64,000 nt of DNA from Haematobia irritans (taxonomy: Eukaryota > Arthropoda > Insecta > Diptera > Muscidae): assembly GCF_050003625.1 (NCBI RefSeq), contig NC_134398.1, forward strand, positions 83,205,983-83,269,982, written 5' to 3'. The notes beneath the pieces are model-generated. The model was not told the DNA's origin. It made no database searches and was given only the letters and a program-made list of their open reading frames with translations. Below, one piece after another: positions 11,596 to 23,179 of this stretch. The position numbers and the translations under genes are program-made. Each line of letters opens with the position of its first letter. Within the stretch, counting starts at the first letter, position 1.

Positions 11596-12286
11596 CAGGC
11601 CTGTTCCCAATTTCACAAAATTTTGCGATTTATATCGAAAATAAAATCGTGCGATTTATAATCGCTTGTTCTGGAAATCGCGCGAAAGTGTATGGAATTG
11701 AAAATCGCAACATTTCAATTCCGAAACATAGCTGTTAAAATCAGCTGTTAAAGAAAAAACATTTTAGTCCAGCATTTTTTTTTTTTTAAGAAAACTATAA
11801 ATGAATCTGTAAGTTACAAGGAATGACTTTTTTGAATGCAATTGCCTATTTCGAAATACATCGACGCCGCAAAATTAGCGAAAATTAGCAAAATTACAAA
11901 ACATTTATGGCGCCACGCTACTCAGTGTTGCATTGAGATCCATTCTCACCAGTTTCGAAATAAAATCGTAATATTTGGAACACGATATGCGAATCGCAAA
12001 ACTTCCCTTCAGTAGATTGTGTCAAAATGGGTCGCTCCAAAATATACGCCATTATTACTTTACAAGTACATTATTTCGATATTTTATATTTTTGATTTAC
12101 TGCCAAGACATATAGCAATTTGTTGTTAAGCATGTTCACAATATCTTTGAAAAATTGATTAATTTATTTTGAATTCGCAGAGGCAACCCTCATCGATTTG
12201 AAATCGGAAAATTTTTGCGATGACCGGAACAAGTCAAATTGAAGAAATCGCAAATTTTTGCGATTACGATTATGGGAACAGGCCTG
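11596..12286 (+). mobile_element. 691-bp inverted-repeat element, ATT flanks
   Basis: Both ends are CAGGCCTGTTCCCA (right end inverted), each followed inward by a segment containing AATTTTGCGATT or its relative TCGCAAAAATTTGCGATTT. ATT occurs at 11,593-11,595 and 12,287-12,289, a possible 3-bp target duplication. The interior repeats GCGATTTATAATCGC-like phrases. No coding sequence; superfamily unassigned (8-bp hAT duplication was looked for and is absent). Confidence 0.7.
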
Positions 12287-12604
12287 ATTAAGTCTGGTCA
12301 AATTGTGGATGGAAAAAATCCAAAGCGAAATATTTTTAAATTAATTGATTCAAAAGCGTAACCGCAAAAACAAGTGGGTTTTCAGGTAGAACACGGAACA
12401 TAGCATTTACCTTAAAAGAAAATTCTATTGCATTGAGATCAACTTGTCCTAAGATATTGAGTACAAATCGTCAGTATTATTGAAATCGACTGTCATCCTT
12501 CGTCAAAATGACGACGCTTAATAGTATTTTCAATCTAAACTGAGATTTTGTCGATTGGGAAAATTACGATGTTAATTTATACTAATTTAACTATTTAAAG
12601 CCGA
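12287..12604. other. No recognised feature
   Basis: AT-rich sequence without ends of known families or a convincing open frame. Confidence 0.4.
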
Positions 12605-13066
12605 GCTGCAAAACTATCGATAGTCGCACCATTCGATATTTTCGATAGTTTTAAAACAAACTATCGGATTTTTCAAATAGGACCTTCTTAGAAATGGTGG
12701 ATCTAACTTTGCTGAACATCCTTTTAGATCAGTGGATACTGGTATGCAAAACAAAACGTAAAGCCCAAGGTTTTTCACCGACATCCCGATGAATAGCATT
12801 GCAATTAGAACACAATCAGGAATAATTTATGTTCTGAATTTGAATTGTAGGTTTCCTAAAATTTCGTGCAAAGCAAATTCGTTTTTAAAGGAATAAGTCG
12901 TTAGACATTCAATTTTGGTTTATTTTTACCTACTGTAGTATGTAGCATCGCCGGTATTTTCATAGTCGTCTGGGTTTCTTAGATAGTATCGCTATCGGAA
13001 AATAAATATCGATGGTACCTTAAAAATAAAACTATCGATACTATCGATAGTGATAAAGATAGTTTA
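12605..13066. mobile_element. Inverted-repeat element studded with TATCGATA
   Basis: The left end GAGCTGCAAAACTATCGATA and the inverse of the right end CCTGCTAAACTATCTTTATC share CTGCwAAACTATC. Inside are at least five ATCGAT/TATCGATA sites (12,613-12,624, 13,007, 13,031-13,050). TATCGATA is the binding site of the fly factor DREF and overlaps BEAF-32 CGATA motifs; any regulatory role here is inference. No target duplication was settled. Confidence 0.55.
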
Positions 13067-13394
13067 GCAGGGGCTTGATATATGTCGAAATCAAAATGAC
13101 GATGTACAAAGTTAGGGATAAATTTAATGATTTTTGTAGCTTGTCTATAAAGCTAAAAAGCATCAAAAAACACGTAGACTTTATTTCAAACTTTAACTTC
13201 GAAATTCAAACACAACTTTTAGGGACTTTAATACCACTATTTTATTTGCTGTTAACTGGCACTTAAAGCCTAACGAAGCTTTATGAAAATGGCCGTTAAC
13301 AATTAAGTGATACAATATAATTTTTTGATCAAATTAAATTGGTTAAGAAAATCTTTGGAAATTTTTAATATTATTAAAATAAAATTATGATATA
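13067..13394. other. Mixed remnants
   Basis: 13,237-13,291 is the right half of the 218-bp Harbinger-like MITE (ends AAAATGGCCG then TTA). The preceding 150 bp resemble CAC-4 interior. No gene. Confidence 0.45.
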
Positions 13395-15022
13395 ACAAGT
13401 AAGTAAAGTCTAAAGTCGGGCGGGGCCGACTATATTATACCCTTCACCACTATGTAGACCAAAAATTTGTGTTCCCATTTCAGCTCCTTCAAATTTGTTG
13501 GGAGTTATTATGAAGGTTTTTATTAGAAATATTTATATACAATATGGAGACAATTTTTTGTACTTCTATAAAATCTCTAGAATTAAAATTTAAATCGGCT
13601 AACACCCTGGGATGAAACACAATGTTAGTTACAAAATATGGGAAATATAAAGCTAGCGCAATTTTAATGCAATTGTAGGAAATAATATTTACGATTTATC
13701 GAGCCAGAAATACGTATTCGAGATAAAGGAAAATTTAAGTAATATTTAAAAATGTTGCTACAGTGGCGCTTTTACAAGGATATTGGTTAAATCTCGGCAT
13801 TATATGTGGTCAATTGTGGGTTGTGATATATTATTTGGCCTAGTTTATTTAAAACTCGACCGTTTTGTGGAAAGTGTGGTATTACAGTGTGAAATATGAC
13901 TACGAAATCTGAACCAATTAGATCAAAAAGCATATTAAATATGGAAACTATCGAGTCAACTGAAGGAAACTCCCATTGAAAACGGGTCTAAAATATGAAA
14001 CATTCTACTTAACTCTGGCGTATATTTACAAAATTTGAAGCAAATCAGGCTTCAACTCTGGCTTTTGTGCCAATCGGACAAAATTTGGCTTTTGAGGCCA
14101 TATAAGTTCAAATCGGACGAAAGGTATATCTAAATCTGAACCGATTTCAACCAAATTTGGCACAGTTAACCATATTATTAAACGTACACTTTGTGCAAAT
14201 TTTGAATCAAATCAGAGCAAAATTCTGGCTTTTGAAGCCATATAAGTGCAAATCGGACGAAAGATATATATGGGAGCTATATCTAAATCTGAGCCGATTT
14301 TAACCAAATTTGGCACAGTTAACAACATTATTAAACGTACTCCTTGTGCTAAATTTGAAGCAAATCAGGGTAAAATTCTGGCTTTTGAGGCCATATACGT
14401 CCAAATCAGACGAAAGGTATATATGGGAGCTATATCTAAATCTAAACGATCTCAACCAAATTTGGCACAGTTAACCATATTATAAAACGTACACTTTGTG
14501 CAAATTTTAAATCAAATCAGGGCAAAATTATGGCTTTTGAAGCCATATAAGTGCAAATCGGACGAAAGATATATATGGGAGCTATATCTAAATCTGAACC
14601 GATTTAGCTGATGTTTTGCAGGTTTTACGTGACCGACAAAACATTCAGATGTACGAAATTTGAAGAAGATCGGTTCATAAATACGTAAATTATGATCGAA
14701 TCGGTGATAAATATATATGGCAGCTATATCTAAATCTGAACCAAAATCAATAGCGATTGTCTTTGACCGAAGAAAGGCCCCATGCCAAAATTGAGGACGA
14801 TCGGACTTAAATTGCGAGCTGTACTTTGTGCACAAAATTACATATACAGACAGACGGACGGACGGACAGACAGACAGACGGACATTGCTAAATCGACTCA
14901 GAATTTAATTCTAAGCCGATCGGTATACTAAAAGATGGGTCTATGACTATTATTTCTTGGCGTTACATACAAATGCACAAACTTATTATACCCTGTACCA
15001 CAGTAGTGGTGAAGGGTATAAA
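13395..15022 (+). mobile_element. MS-A element, complete
   Basis: Starts AACAAGTAAGTAAAGTC, followed by the hairpin AGTCGGGCGGGGCCGACT (13,414-13,431). Ends with the hairpin TATACCCTGTACCAC...GTGGTGAAGGGTATA (14,987-15,020). Internal units repeat with taaatct at 14,131, 14,284, 14,437 and 14,589 (153, 153, 152 bp). Open frames across the array (14,246-14,485; 14,512-14,835) are repeat artefacts. Confidence 0.8.
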
Positions 15023-15077
15023 AATAGTTTTCCAATTGAAAATGTTGTTCAGAAAAAATATAATTTCTATGCACTCA

Positions 15078-15360
15078 CACAGAAAAAATTTTCACGACAA
15101 TTTTTCCAATTAAAATCTTAATTGAGTTTTAAAAAATATTCAATTAAAAATTTTATTGATTCAACAAATTTTTTGATTGAAATAAAAATCAATCACACAA
15201 ATTAATAGTATCAATTAAATATTTAATTGGATCAATTAATTTTTTAATTGACTGTCAATTAATTTTTTAACTATCATTTCTGTGATTGAAGACATTTCAA
15301 TTAAAAAATTAATTGGATCAATTAATTTCGTGATTGAATCAGAAAAAAAATTTTTGTGTG
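15078..15360. mobile_element. CAC-5 element, short complete copy
   Basis: Runs from CACAGAAAAAATTTTCACG to TTTTTGTGTG. Flanked by CA on both sides (15,076-15,077 and 15,361-15,362), a possible 2-bp duplication, although boundary choice is slightly ambiguous in the CACAC context. The body is AATTAA-rich. Confidence 0.6.
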
Positions 15361-15479
15361 CACTATAGTATGCATTGGTTCATAATTATGATCAGAAAGC
15401 ACATAAGAAAGTGCTAAATCGCATGTGCTCTTATAAAACTAAAAGAAAATTACTTCATCTAAAGGAGAAATAATAAACT

Positions 15480-15830
15480 TTTTAATTTAATCCGTCAAAT
15501 ATTAATTGGAAACGGAAGTGACTTTCAACTATGTAATTGATTTTGCGATTAAAATCAATTATGTTTTTAATTGCATCAATTAAAAAAAAAGCATCAACAA
15601 TGGTAGAAAAAAAATTCGTTCTATCAACGAAATTATTAAAATTGAGTCAACGAAACAAATTCATAAATATAACGATGATTAAAATGCCGTCAGCTCCATT
15701 TTACTGACATTTTCTTTAATCAAACATTTTTTAATCAAGTATGCCATACTATAACCATCGTGATTAGAGAATCTTCAATTAAAAAAATTAATTAGTTGAG
15801 TGATTTAATCAGAAAACATTGTAGATGTTC
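15480..15830. repeat. CAC-5 remnant
   Basis: Repeated AATTGATTTT/TTAATTGCATC phrases as in the copies at 8.1 and 39.5 kb; ends not found. Confidence 0.5.
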
Positions 15831-15849
15831 CGAATATTGAAAGACTTCC

Positions 15850-17085
15850 TATACATTTCTACCCAGTGTACACTTTTATATTAACTATTCGGAGTGTGAC
15901 GAGTTATCATCACTGACATCATTTATCACGCGATATGTGTGAGTCAATAATGAAAAGTCTCCCCTCTCCACAGCAAAATGAGCCAATTCACTAAACTACG
16001 GAAGCAATCTCAATGATCTCCAATGATTAAAATTTGCCATACCTCCCCTAAGCTACTGGAACAGATACTTGCGGGTGTTTGATGGCTGGTAATGAATTTG
16101 TTTTATAACTTTTGCGCAATGGTAAATTACTTTTGCCACGCCACTTGTCAGTCAGACGGCAATGTCTATCTGTTTGTTTTTTGTCTTTTCTCCCACTTAT
16201 GTTCCAGCCAAGAATTGAAAAACAAGAACAACTGATAAAAACGTAGAAACTATGTTTTCGCAACATTTACGTAACACTCCCTAAAACCTTACCAGTCCAA
16301 TAACCTCCACCACTTGGTAGATTAAGTAGTTGCTCTACGTACAACAGTGGCCAGTCCATACAAATGGCCCACTTGAACTCCTTATTACATCCAAAATCGA
16401 ATGATTTAATTAATCTGGAGGATACCCAGCATGTGTTCACCAATCACAATGGCATGGAAATAGAAGTGCCGGGACAACATCTGGCCTACTCACATCTTTT
16501 GTATAATGGCCTGGAAAATCGGAGGGGTGGTTGCGGAGGATTGAAAAATGCGCCTTCAACAAAAGGTGAAAGAAAGTCGGCCAAGTGGTCCAAAGCCATA
16601 ACGTGTATTATCACCAATATTGTTTTCGTTCGTGTAAAGGAACCACGCATACACTCACACAATGAATGAATTATTAGGACATCCTTTGGAGCCACTCTTA
16701 TGTGCCAATATATATTTTATATGATGGTAAGCGTGTATAGGTGTGTGTGTGCGTGTGCCTATATAAGATATTCATGTTGTATCCTTGTAGAACAGATTAT
16801 GCGATATGTTAATCAATTAGGAAGGAAGGACTTTTCGAACCAACTACCAAGCCAAAAACAACAATACTGGCGTATCACACGGAACGTACATGCCTGCATG
16901 CCTTACACATAGAAGAGCAAATCTGAATTTAGACCAACACAGCCACTAAAAAATAACACAAAAACTCAAAATTCATACACAAACCAAACAGTACAATTTT
17001 GTCACTACAAAACTGAACCAATAGATGGCTCTGCCTACATAATGCCATGTAGTTTGCATCGATGCGTCTCTTAAATGTCTTGCCG
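15850..17085. other. Unique, less AT-rich DNA with one exon-like segment
   Basis: The interval lacks the surrounding repeat families. It holds an exon-like segment at 16,348-16,565 (+). Frames at 16,048-16,266 (-) and 16,700-16,912 (+) have no support. Probably host gene or intron sequence. Confidence 0.4.
16348..16565 (+). CDS. Candidate coding exon, unidentified protein
   Basis: The acceptor-like CTCTACGTACAACAG precedes 218 nt open in one frame, ending CAACAAAAG|GTGAAA, a reasonable donor. The translated segment includes NHNGMEIEVPGQHLAYSHL, with balanced composition and a higher GC content than the flanks. An ATG at 16,364 lies in frame. The frame stays open beyond the donor to 16,669, so the donor is a guess. 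No family recognised. Confidence 0.35.
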
Positions 17086-17262
17086 CACTCAGCGAACCTA
17101 CCAGGAAGGAAAATTTTGGTTTATTGAAAGGAAATTAACATACTAAGGCCGATTTCACAAATTCAAGAAAATGTATTGGATATAATTGTTTTTTTTTTCA
17201 CTTGTTAAAGAAAATTTCGTAGTTTGAAGAAAAAAAATTAGAGTTCGAAATTGCAAACATTG
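17086..17262 (+). repeat. CAC-2 remnant
   Basis: Contains the CAC-2 phrases 'aacctaccaggaaggaaaattttggtt' and 'ttttcacttgttaaagaaaatttcgtagtttgaag'; middle deleted, ends degraded. Confidence 0.6.
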
Positions 17263-17699
17263 GAAACATTTCTTTTTAAGAGCACCCCGGGATTCTCCAT
17301 CAATTTTTTCCCCTTTCCTTTGAAATTCTTCTGGACCAGACGTAGGAAATACGCTTTTTGACCGTTTAAAGCCAAAATTTAAATTTTGGACAATTAAATA
17401 TCGCAAAAAAGTGTAGAAAGTAAAACAAAACAATAAAATTTAAAATTTTATCCCCACGGGGATTTGAGTCGTCGCACAGTGGGTTAGAGTAGCATGTTTT
17501 CTTGGATCAAATCAGGGAAGCTATTTTAGGATAATTTTTCTTTATTTATCAGTTAATACCATTAAAATAAGTTTAAAAAAAATGTTTTCTAAGTATATTT
17601 GAGTATAATTTTATTAAGTAATCCCAAATATCAGTGTAGGTATATAGTGCAAGGAGTACAGTATGAGAACTTAAACATTGCATTTTATACATATTAAAG

Positions 17700-17833
17700 T
17701 TAATCATCCACATCATCATCATTATCATCATTATCGTTATCATCATTATCATCATCCGCAGCATCAGCAACTTCAACATCACTGAAATAGTTCTTGTTCG
17801 GAGCTGCAGGTACAATTAAATCAATTGCCTCCT
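17700..17833 (-). CDS. Candidate terminal coding exon with acidic C-terminus
   Basis: On the minus strand, after the acceptor GATTGCCAG and a long T-rich tract, 134 nt read in one frame to a TAA at 17,700-17,702. The encoded end has EEAIDLIVPAAPNKNYFSDV, then alternating Asp/Asn/Val (about 17 Asp in 24 residues). AATAAA lies on the same strand at 17,610-17,615, about 85 nt past the stop. The GAT/AAT repeat is therefore a coding acidic tail rather than a plain microsatellite, as in many chromatin or nucleolar proteins. The gene is not identified. Phase fits the upstream candidate exon 18,011-18,081. Confidence 0.5.
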
Positions 17834-18010
17834 CTGGCAATCACTATTTGTCAAAACAAAGATTATTATTAAAATAAACAAAAACAAAATATTATTGTAA
17901 CAAAGAATATTATTAAAAGCAACAAAAATAACAACATTAATATACGAAAAAGAAGAGCACAAATAAATAGAAAAAGTATCATGAAAAACAACAAAACACA
18001 ACAACAGCAC

Positions 18011-18081
18011 CAGTCGCGATATCAATGTGACTTTTAGCTAGTTTGACCGCTGCAACACTTGTATTAAACAATGCATGGCTT
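18011..18081 (-). CDS. Candidate penultimate exon of the acidic-tail gene
   Basis: After the acceptor CCCTTTTGTGCTTTTTAG on the minus strand, 71 nt encode SHALFNTSVAAVKLAKSHID plus three residues, ending with one base of a split codon. The next exon at 17,833 supplies two bases, so the frame joins cleanly. The donor is the non-consensus GTGCTG, which lowers confidence, and the frame also runs open upstream of the acceptor to about 18,145. The intervening 177 nt is very T-rich with stops, as expected for an intron. Confidence 0.35.
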
Positions 18082-18157
18082 CTAAAAAGCACAAAAGGGC
18101 AGCGTAAAATTTTGCAATATAACACAGATTTATGTCCTCTTTAATATAAATTACAAA

Positions 18158-18478
18158 TTATGAGACGAATGTGGACGAATAATAACTATTTATCCATTTA
18201 AAATATAAAAATATTAATTTTTTGGCATTTTCAATATAAATAACTACATCTAAATCACTTCCACACATAATTTGAGACACAAATGTTAACGACGTATTTG
18301 CAAAATAACCTGAAATTGATGGTTCCATTGAAAAATGTTTAACTTTTACAATACGTTTTAAAATAAATAACATTTTCAACGGGAACGTTTTCACTGTTTG
18401 CAGCCTATTTTGCACAAAAATTTCTATGAAGTTTGACTTTGAAGTTTCACTACAAAAACACCAGACCACTTGTGACAT
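18158..18478 (-). CDS. 106-residue open frame upstream of the acidic-tail exons
   Basis: A continuous frame opening with ATG. Composition is Ser/Lys/Phe-rich with no motif recognised. Its only support is length and its position and strand relative to the two exon candidates; it may be a 5' exon of the same gene or chance. Confidence 0.15.
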   Translation of the reverse strand: MSQVVWCFCSETSKSNFIEIFVQNRLQTVKTFPLKMLFILKRIVKVKHFSMEPSISGYFANTSLTFVSQIMCGSDLDVVIYIENAKKLIFLYFKWINSYYSSTFVS

Positions 18479-18983
18479 TTATTTTAACGACAAATGATGT
18501 AGAATTTTATATACTGTAACCGTGTGCAAAAAATTTTAACGCTACTTAATTTTTGTTTTTTTAATTAATCCAAGAAAACAGGCTATTCTAACCCTGTGTG
18601 CGTCGTCAGAATGTTAAGACTTGATGTCATATTACGATTCTATCACAAACATTTGAATTAAAGCTTCGATGCATCGTGTTCAATTACCTTTGTCGCTGAG
18701 TCTGCTAAGTCGCTCTTTTATTGTGCCAACAGACCCAGGTTCAACCCCCGGCAAGAACGAAGAACAGTTATTCAAATTGTACAACTTAGATATTAATAAA
18801 ATAAAGTGTAGTAAAAGTATTGATAATTATACAATGTGAAATTGGTAACAAAAATATTTTTTAGTTTTTTAAATTTATTCATTCAAATGAACTTCCAAAA
18901 CACAACTTCTAAAGCAATGCAAAGAAGCCAAAAAACAAAATAATTCCGTCGAATGACAATCCCATGTAAAATTCATTGGGGAT
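18479..18983. other. No gene recognised; one tRNA-like phrase
   Basis: Near 18,690-18,760 the phrases GTCTGCTAAGTCG and AGGTTCAACCCCCGG resemble A and B boxes, but no cloverleaf can be drawn. The rest is AT-rich. Confidence 0.3.
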
Positions 18984-19190
18984 GATCCAACAATATTGTT
19001 GTGAGGCCAAAGATTTCGTGACCTTAAAATACGAATGCGAAGTTTGCTCAGCATAGAAGACCCATTTCCCTGATGTAAAGTTTTTTCTTTGTTAAAAAGT
19101 TGATAAAATTTTCAATGAAGTCGTTTTGTCTTTATAATTAAGTGGTTTTGCTTTAAAATGGGTATGTTAACACGAGAGAAAATTTTGGTT
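18984..19190 (-). repeat. CAC-4 arm remnant
   Basis: Matches the inverted right arm of the CAC-4 copy at 20,216 ('tgaggccaaagatttcgtgaccttaaaatacgaatgcg', 'agaagacccatttccctga'). The copy continues diverged to about 19,500, where the SINE begins. Confidence 0.6.
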
Positions 19191-19511
19191 GAATAAAGTC
19201 AAAGTGGCTTTGATATTTCTGAAAGCTCCTTCAAAATTTATAAAATAGTCTTTGAATTTGTTGATTTCTTGTATCTGGATTAGAAAGCAAAAAAGAGTTT
19301 GAAAATGGCAGATATCTTTCAACACTTTATTTTTACTTAAAACATAGAGAAATGTCTGTCTGAAATGTCTGTCGAGTCTGAATTTGGAAATTTAAGATGT
19401 CGTTAACACAGTTTTAAAGAACTTTGGTAGCACATGAAGAAAAAAGCTGAAAAAACTATAAATTAAAAGTTGTTACCTACAACCAAGTGCGCAAAACTCA
19501 AATTGGGAGCA

Positions 19512-19852
19512 AACGTGGTGCAATAATTAGCATGCCCGCCTTGTATACACAAGGTCGTGGGTTCGATTCCTGCTTCGACCGAACACCAAAAAGTTTTTCA
19601 GCCGTGGATTATCCCACCTCAGCAATGCTGGTGACATTTCTGAGGGGTTCAAAGCTTCTCTAAGTGGTTTCACTGCAATGTGGAACGCCTTACGGACTCG
19701 GCTATAAAAAGGAGGTCCCTTGTCATTGAGCTTAACATGGAATCGGGCAGCACTCAGTGATAAGAGAGAAGTTCACCAATGTGGTATCACAATGGACTGA
19801 ATAGTCTAAGTGAGCCTGATACATCGGGCTGCCACCTAACCAAACCTATACC
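19512..19852 (+). mobile_element. tRNA-derived SINE, second copy
   Basis: Head with GTGGTGCAATAATTAGCATG and the perfect B box GGGTTCGATTCC, body nearly the same as the 7.5-kb copy, LINE-like tail at 19,778-19,835, end CCACCTAACCAAACCTA. The extreme 5' base pairs of the head differ from the 7.5-kb copy and a target duplication was not settled. Confidence 0.85.
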
Positions 19853-20153
19853 CAAACATATGGAAAACAGTATTTTTCGTTCGTCACCATTCTTGAAGAC
19901 TCATATTTGGCTTGGAACCAGGACAAAACGACACCTTTATACAGGATAACGATGAATGAATAAAATAAAAAGTTTTGCTACATTTTCTTAAAAACTTGTA
20001 TTTCATGAACAATTTTGTCCCTTACTGTATGTATAGTTTTTTTTTTTTTTTTTGTAATAACGATGTGATGTCAGTGTTTGTGATACAGTTTAGTTAAAAT
20101 AGGTTCGCTCTTTTATTTCAGTGCAGTTAGGTGACCATAGTAATGCCCTCACC

Positions 20154-20270
20154 ACACTGAAAAAAAGCATGCCCGGTTCCAAAGATTTTGTTTTTACTTT
20201 AACCACACTGAAAAAAGCATGCCCGATTGCAAAGATGTTGTCTTTACTTTAACAATTTTGGTATTGATTC
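20154..20270 (+). repeat. 58-bp direct duplication of a CAC-4 end
   Basis: The phrase CACACTGAAAAAA(A)GCATGCCCG...TTTACTTTAA occurs twice in tandem (about 20,154-20,212 and 20,214-20,270) with small differences, so the left terminus of the element is doubled. Confidence 0.8.
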
Positions 20271-20857
20271 CAAGCCTAAGAAGCGGAGAATTTAAGTAAT
20301 GAAACTTTTAAGACACAATTCTCTTTTAAATTTGGGTTTTGTATACTTGACTCTAGGAAGCACATTTTAATTTTTCGCTTTTTCAGCTTTTTTTTCATAT
20401 GCTATCAAAGTCCTTTAAAAACAAGTTAACGACAACTTTATTTTCGAAATTCAGACACGACTTCCAGTAGAAATTATGCTATGTTTAAAGCAAAAAACGT
20501 CTTTAAAATAAAGTGTTGGAAAACGTGTCCTATTTTTGAACGATTTTTTGCTTTGTAGTCAAGATGCAAAAAGACAACAAATTTAAAGACAATTTCATTA
20601 AGTTTAAAGAATTTTTCTGAATTATTAAAGTCAAATTGACCTTAACCCAAAAAATTGTTCTTTCATGTTATGATATCCATTTTTAAGTCCAATCACTTAT
20701 CTATAAGGACAACACGACTTCATTAAAAAGTTTATCGACTTTTGGACAAGTAAAAAAACTTTATATTAGGGAAATGTGTCTTCTACGCTAAGCAAAATTT
20801 GCATTCGTATTTTAAGGACATGAAATCTTTGGCCTCACGACAATATTTTTTTCAGTA
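20216..20857 (+). mobile_element. CAC-4 element
   Basis: The left end CACTGAAAAAAGCATGCC and the inverted right end TACTGAAAAAAATATTGTCG form the inverted repeat. CA at 20,214-20,215 and 20,858-20,859 is the probable duplication. The body has phrases such as 'gatgcaaaaagacaacaaatttaaagacaa'. No open frame. Confidence 0.65.
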
Positions 20858-20859
20858 CA

Positions 20860-21298
20860 TGTCCACGCGTGTCAGCGTTGCCAATTTGGATTTTTTCCCG
20901 CTAGATCAGGCTTTTAGTGGGAAAAATGCATTTAGCTTTTTTACATAACCCTTTTAGTGGGGTTTAGCCATTTTTATTTTCTCTTGAAATAGGGTCAAAA
21001 CTAAATCTTTAGCTAGCCCTTGCTGCCAGAATAAGGTTTTGTAATTAAAACTTTAACAATAATTCCTGTCTAACCAATAAATCTAACCAATAAATTCGCT
21101 CAATCACTTTGTTGTTGTTGACTCGTTTATGGTGTCCTTATTATGCTATCTTATAATATTCTCAATTTAATAAAGGAGATGTATTTTTATTATTTTATTT
21201 TTTCAAAAATAAATAGTTTTATTAAAAAAATGTTTAAAAAAAAATAGATGAAAAGTTTTGTAAAGAATTCTTAAATTGATAAGATCAAATGATTGCTA
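20860..21298. other. Degraded repeat sequence
   Basis: CAGCGTTGCCAATTTGG near 20,873 looks like a hAT-type terminus and phrases with 'cttttagtgggaaaa' repeat nearby, but no matching second end was found. A TTTTTT/AAAA-rich tail follows. Confidence 0.35.
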
Positions 21299-22247
21299 CA
21301 CGGATGAAAAAGACTGTTTTTCATATGTTTGGTTATAAACATTATATGTTTGGAACACAAATTTTTAAACACAATATTTTTGAGTGCAAGCATATAATGT
21401 TCATAAACTAGCATAACATGTTTGGGACATATATGTTAATATGTTAGAACATATTATGTTTGGGACATAAGATGTTTGTAAATATAATATGCTTGGTTGC
21501 AAACATATATTAATTTAGAAATAGCCTATAAACATATATGTGTTTAGTAGCTTGGAGCGCTATTTAACAGGGAGCGATATTGAATTAAGTTGGTGGTTGT
21601 TGCTTGTGGGCAATTGATCAACTACTTCTTTGATCCTTACAAACTGTGTGGTCCGCTGTTCGAATCCCCGTCCGGCAAAAGGTAAAATTAAAATAAAATA
21701 AAAAATCATACAATTGAATAATTTCTTCTACAATGTTTGTATTACAGAAAAAGGTGCTAAGAACTAAAAAATCTCGTGGAAGTGAGAAAGATGTGGGGGA
21801 ATATACAATTGGGCAGAAACAAAATTTTGAGCATTCAGGTCGAAAACCTATGTTGTTAGCACCTATATTACCTGTTTATTTTCATAATTCATTATGATTG
21901 TAAATATATAAATAAATAAATAAAATTTTGAGCACAATATTGTTTGGGAGAATTTTTTTAAGCATATAAAATTTTTGGGTCCAAAATGCTTCCAAACATA
22001 TTATATGTTCACATAATAACATATTGTTTTTTGGAAGACAACATTATTGAATTTGGATGCAAAAATACAAAATGTTTGGAACTTAGACTACCCAAACATA
22101 TATTGTTTAGACTAATATGCTTTCAAACATATTATATATTGGAAGAGATCAAACATATAAATGTTTGGGCAATACCCAAAAATGTATATGCTTGAAGCAA
22201 AATATGTTTGGGAGTATATGTTACACAAGCGATTTTTTGTGAGGGTG
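21299..22247 (-). mobile_element. CAC-1 element, short subtype
   Basis: One end reads CACGGATGAAAAAGACTG into TTTTTCATATG; the other is ATTTTTTGTGAGGGTG. The arms consist of AACATATTATGTTTGGGAC-type phrases. Only one tRNA-like module remains (B box GTTCGAATCCCC near 21,655). About half the length of the other copies. Confidence 0.65.
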
Positions 22248-22519
22248 TATGAGCGCGATAAAACCAAATCTACAGAATACGAATGGAATTTGAAATACAT
22301 ACATTGACAAGATATAAACAACAATAGGTCTGTTTTCGTTTTATTCCAGTAAAAATTCTTCAGCATTAACTTGCAAAAATGTCCGCGATTACCAAATCAC
22401 CATTAACTCATTTTCAGCTTTAAACCAATTAAAATAATAAACATATTCATATTTCCTACTACACATCTAACGTATATTGTGTAATATATTGTACATATAA
22501 TTTGTTTTTGATTGTTTTT
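22248..22519. other. No recognised feature
   Basis: AT-rich, no repeat end or gene seen. Confidence 0.4.
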
Positions 22520-22923
22520 GAAATACATGGTCAGACAGACAGACGGACGGGGTCTAAAATCAATATTTCTGGTAGGCACATTTTTTGGCAGATCAAAGTT
22601 ATTATACCCTAACCACTACACCCTCAACAAAAATCGCTTCTCTAACATATGTTCCAAACATATTTTGCAGGAAGCACATATATTATTGGATGCTGCCGAA
22701 ACATTAATATGTTTGTTTTATGTGAACATATTATATGTTTGGAAGCATTTTGAGCCCAACAATATTATATGCTTGGAAGAACTTTCCCCAAAGCAGATTG
22801 TGCTCATTCCCTAACATAATTTTCACTTCCACGAAATTTTTAGTTCTTGGTGCCTTTTTCTGTAATACAAATAATGTTGAAGAAATTATTCAATTTTATA
22901 AATTTTTTAAATTTTACCTTTCG

Positions 22924-22993
22924 CCTGGACGGAGAATCGAACCGATGACCATACAGTTTGTAAGCAAACACACTATCCACTGGGCTACGTAGC
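22924..22993 (-). repeat. tRNA-like module, left partner
   Basis: Minus strand GCCCAGTGGATAGTG and TCGGTTCGATTCTCC, as at 3,238. Confidence 0.6.
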
Positions 22994-23113
22994 AGTTATA
23001 GTCACCAGTAGACAATTATCGTTATAAGTTACATTTATATAGCATAGTTTGCAGCGCCCACGAGCCCATGCAAACATAACATTATTTAAAAGAAACATAC
23101 ATTTGTTGGCCAC

Positions 23114-23179
23114 GTGGAGCAGTGGTTAGCATGTCTGCCTTGCATGCAAAGGGTCGTGGGTTCAATTCCTGCTCCGACC
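23114..23179 (+). repeat. tRNA-like module, right partner
   Basis: GCAGTGGTTAGCATG and GGGTTCAATTCC with TTGCATGC in between, followed by a T run (23,187-23,193). Divergent to the module at 22,924. Confidence 0.65.

Noticed and set aside
11588..12294. hAT element at 11,596
   Set aside because: The eight bases on each side (gttttatt / attaagtc) do not match; only ATT is shared.
18690..18760. tRNA gene near AGGTTCAACCCCCGG
   Set aside because: Only a B-box-like phrase; stems do not pair.
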